Origin: a gamma proteobacterium NOR5-3
GTDB taxonomy: Bacteria > Pseudomonadota > Gammaproteobacteria > Pseudomonadales > Halieaceae
Length of the DNA stretch: 64,000 nucleotides
Direction: 5' to 3'
Assembly (NCBI GenBank): GCA_000158155.1
Contig: DS999405.1
Span: 1,601,738 to 1,665,737 of the forward strand
In this document: positions 62,661 through 64,000 of the stretch, piece after piece
Layout of the letters: each line of letters starts with the position of its first letter
Position numbering within the stretch: position 1 is the first letter of the stretch
Notes under the pieces: generated by a model
Told to the model about the DNA's origin: nothing
Databases searched by the model: none
Seen by the model: only the letters and a program-made list of their open reading frames with translations
Position numbers and translations under genes: made by a program

Positions 62661-64000
62661 CTACGCGAGCGGCGTGGTTGCCGCCGCAAGCCAGTCGCGG
62701 TCACCGGGACTCTCCAGGCGCGCCATGATCTCTTCGGCGACGCGAGCATGGTAGCTATCGATCCACTGTATCTCATGGCGGCTCAGCAAAGAGACGTCAA
62801 TGAGACGCTTATCGAACGGCACCAGTGTCAGTGCGTCAAACTCCAGCATGGGAGTCTCTTGTGACGATGTGGCGGCCTCGCGCACAACGCAAAGATTCTC
62901 GCAGCGGATGCCAAAAGCGCCATCGCGGTAATAGCCCGGTTCATTGCTCACGATCATTCCCGGTGCCAGCGGCGTTGCGTTCCACGCCTTGGCGATACGC
63001 TGTGGGCCCTCGTGGACACTCAAAAAAGCGCCCACGCCATGTCCGGTCCCATGGTCATAGTCCCGCCCTGTCTGCCAGAGGAACTGTCGCGCCAGAGCAT
63101 CGAGGTGGGTACCCGTGGTCCCGCTGGGAAAACGCGCCCGATCCAGGGCAATGTGGCCCTTAAGTACCAGGGTAAACAACTCGCGCATTTCCTGAGTCGG
63201 CTCACCGATTACCACGGTTCGAGTGATATCGGTGGTGCCATCGGAATATTGCCCGCCGCTGTCGACCAGATACAGACTGTTGGGGACCAGGGGCGCCGGG
63301 CGATTGTCCTGATGGTTGTAGTGACACATAGCACCGTTGGATGCAGAAGCGGAGATCGTGTCAAACGACAGCTCGTGAAAAAGCTCGCCCTCGGCTCGAA
63401 ACGCACCCAGGCGATCAGAAACCAGCGCCTCGTCGTGATAGCGACCGGCCGCTACCTCTGCGTCGAGCCAGGCCAGAAAACGCACTTCGGCGACTGCGTC
63501 GCGGCGGTGCGCCTCTTTCGCACCTGCAATTTCCACAGCGTTCTTGCAGGCCTTGGGAAGCAACACCGGATCTTCGCCAGCTATAAGCGTCGCACCACCG
63601 GCCTCCAGACTCAGCTGGGTCCAGGCGTTTGCGGTAGCGGGGTCCGCCAGAACGGTCTTACCGCTCCAGGCAGCCAGGAGCTGACCGGCCTCGTGCTCGG
63701 CTACCACAGACACGCCGTCGCCGCAGTGCTGTGCAAACCCCTCGGGAATCCGCTCCGGGTCGACCAATAAGTGCAGATCTCCCGAGGCTTCGAGCACCGC
63801 ACAGCCCAGCAGCACCGGTAATCGCGGCACATCCCGCCCCCGCACATTTAACAACCAGCTCACTGAGTCCGGTGCAAAAATCAATGCCGCGTCCGCACCC
63901 AGTCCGGCGATGGATTTCCCCAGCCGCTGGCGTTTACTCAGACTACTTTCTCCGGTGAAAGACTCTGCCAACAACAAAGCCTTGGCCACCTTGGGCTGTG
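62661..64000 (-). CDS. pepP: Xaa-Pro aminopeptidase, M24 family (N-terminus outside window)
   Basis: This is a metal-dependent creatinase-fold peptidase removing residues before proline. The frame is open to the window end, so the N-terminal domain is missing. Metal ligands are visible in YLVDSGGQYSDGTTDITRTVVIG (two Asp), the His in DYDHGTGHGVGAFLSVHEGPQ, and Glu in MIVSNEPGYYRDGAFGIRCENL. The C-terminal LESPGDRDWLAAATTPL is typical of the longer (about 600 residue) type. Next to two sodium amino acid transporters, it may feed peptide-derived amino acids. Confidence 0.92.
   Translation of the reverse strand, partial: QPKVAKALLLAESFTGESSLSKRQRLGKSIAGLGADAALIFAPDSVSWLLNVRGRDVPRLPVLLGCAVLEASGDLHLLVDPERIPEGFAQHCGDGVSVVAEHEAGQLLAAWSGKTVLADPATANAWTQLSLEAGGATLIAGEDPVLLPKACKNAVEIAGAKEAHRRDAVAEVRFLAWLDAEVAAGRYHDEALVSDRLGAFRAEGELFHELSFDTISASASNGAMCHYNHQDNRPAPLVPNSLYLVDSGGQYSDGTTDITRTVVIGEPTQEMRELFTLVLKGHIALDRARFPSGTTGTHLDALARQFLWQTGRDYDHGTGHGVGAFLSVHEGPQRIAKAWNATPLAPGMIVSNEPGYYRDGAFGIRCENLCVVREAATSSQETPMLEFDALTLVPFDKRLIDVSLLSRHEIQWIDSYHARVAEEIMARLESPGDRDWLAAATTPLA

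Noticed and set aside
1-64000. tRNA, rRNA, CRISPR, insertion sequence, prophage or integron
   Set aside because: No clover-leaf candidates, spaced direct repeats, transposase or integrase sequences were found; the window looks like stable core chromosome.

Overview
The window is a dense bacterial chromosome segment (about 67 protein genes, high-50s % GC by eye, short intergenic gaps, many GTG starts). Gene content and order point to a marine gammaproteobacterium related to Pseudomonas and Cellvibrionales. The block gyrA-serC-pheA-tyrA-aroA-cmk-rpsA-ihfB-lapA-lapB-pyrF, and the block mtaD-ubiG-mupP-yciK on the other side of gyrA, match the Pseudomonas arrangement. Sodium-coupled transporters, a TonB receptor and a possible FNR/Anr operator would fit the Halieaceae (OM60/NOR5) group, but that family-level placement is an inference. 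No rRNA, tRNA, CRISPR array, prophage or insertion sequence was found.

Layout. 1-9.1 kb: end of an ABC-F ATPase, a one-cysteine thioredoxin-like protein, two flavin oxidoreductases, RlmA, outer-membrane phospholipase A, RecQ and threonine aldolase. 9.2-15.3 kb: a 45-residue orphan peptide resembling a dipeptidase C-terminus, a GFA protein, a GST, a TonB receptor divergent from a cation efflux pump, an aldo/keto reductase and a small membrane protein. 15.3-22.4 kb, mostly minus strand: a frameshifted secreted protein, a LysR regulator, a DHH phosphoesterase, a reduced polysaccharide cluster (WbpM-, WbpL- and WbpV-like) and a ComEA-like protein. 22.6-35.3 kb: the long minus-strand housekeeping block from gyrA to pyrF. 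35.5-39.0 kb: mtaD-ubiG-mupP-yciK. 39.0-42.4 kb: rluB-scpB-scpA and a Sua5/YciO protein. 42.4-46.2 kb: yciB, a YciI protein, an SH3 protein, a cyclophilin, pdxJ and a pseudouridine synthase. 46.2-51.9 kb: sulfurtransferase, DUF2244 protein, a frameshifted crotonase, rimO, rsmE, a CBS protein and msrA. 52.0-56.8 kb: a three-gene VWA / membrane J-protein / acidic-tail cluster, then htpX, a DUF1499 protein and a Deg-type protease. 56.8-64 kb: an AruH-like aminotransferase, a tiny membrane peptide, cardiolipin synthase, AGCS and NSS sodium symporters and a truncated Xaa-Pro aminopeptidase.

How the genes work together. Most of the window is housekeeping: aromatic and serine amino acid synthesis, translation and rRNA/S12 modification, chromosome condensation and topology, LPS quality control and cell-wall recycling. 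The 52-57 kb region is envelope and protein quality control, containing an uncharacterised VWA/J-domain pair beside HtpX and a Deg protease. The right end suggests amino acid and peptide use driven by sodium. Two genes (15.4-15.7 kb and 47.6-48.4 kb) each carry a one-base frameshift in a short homopolymer; these are either recent decay or sequence errors.
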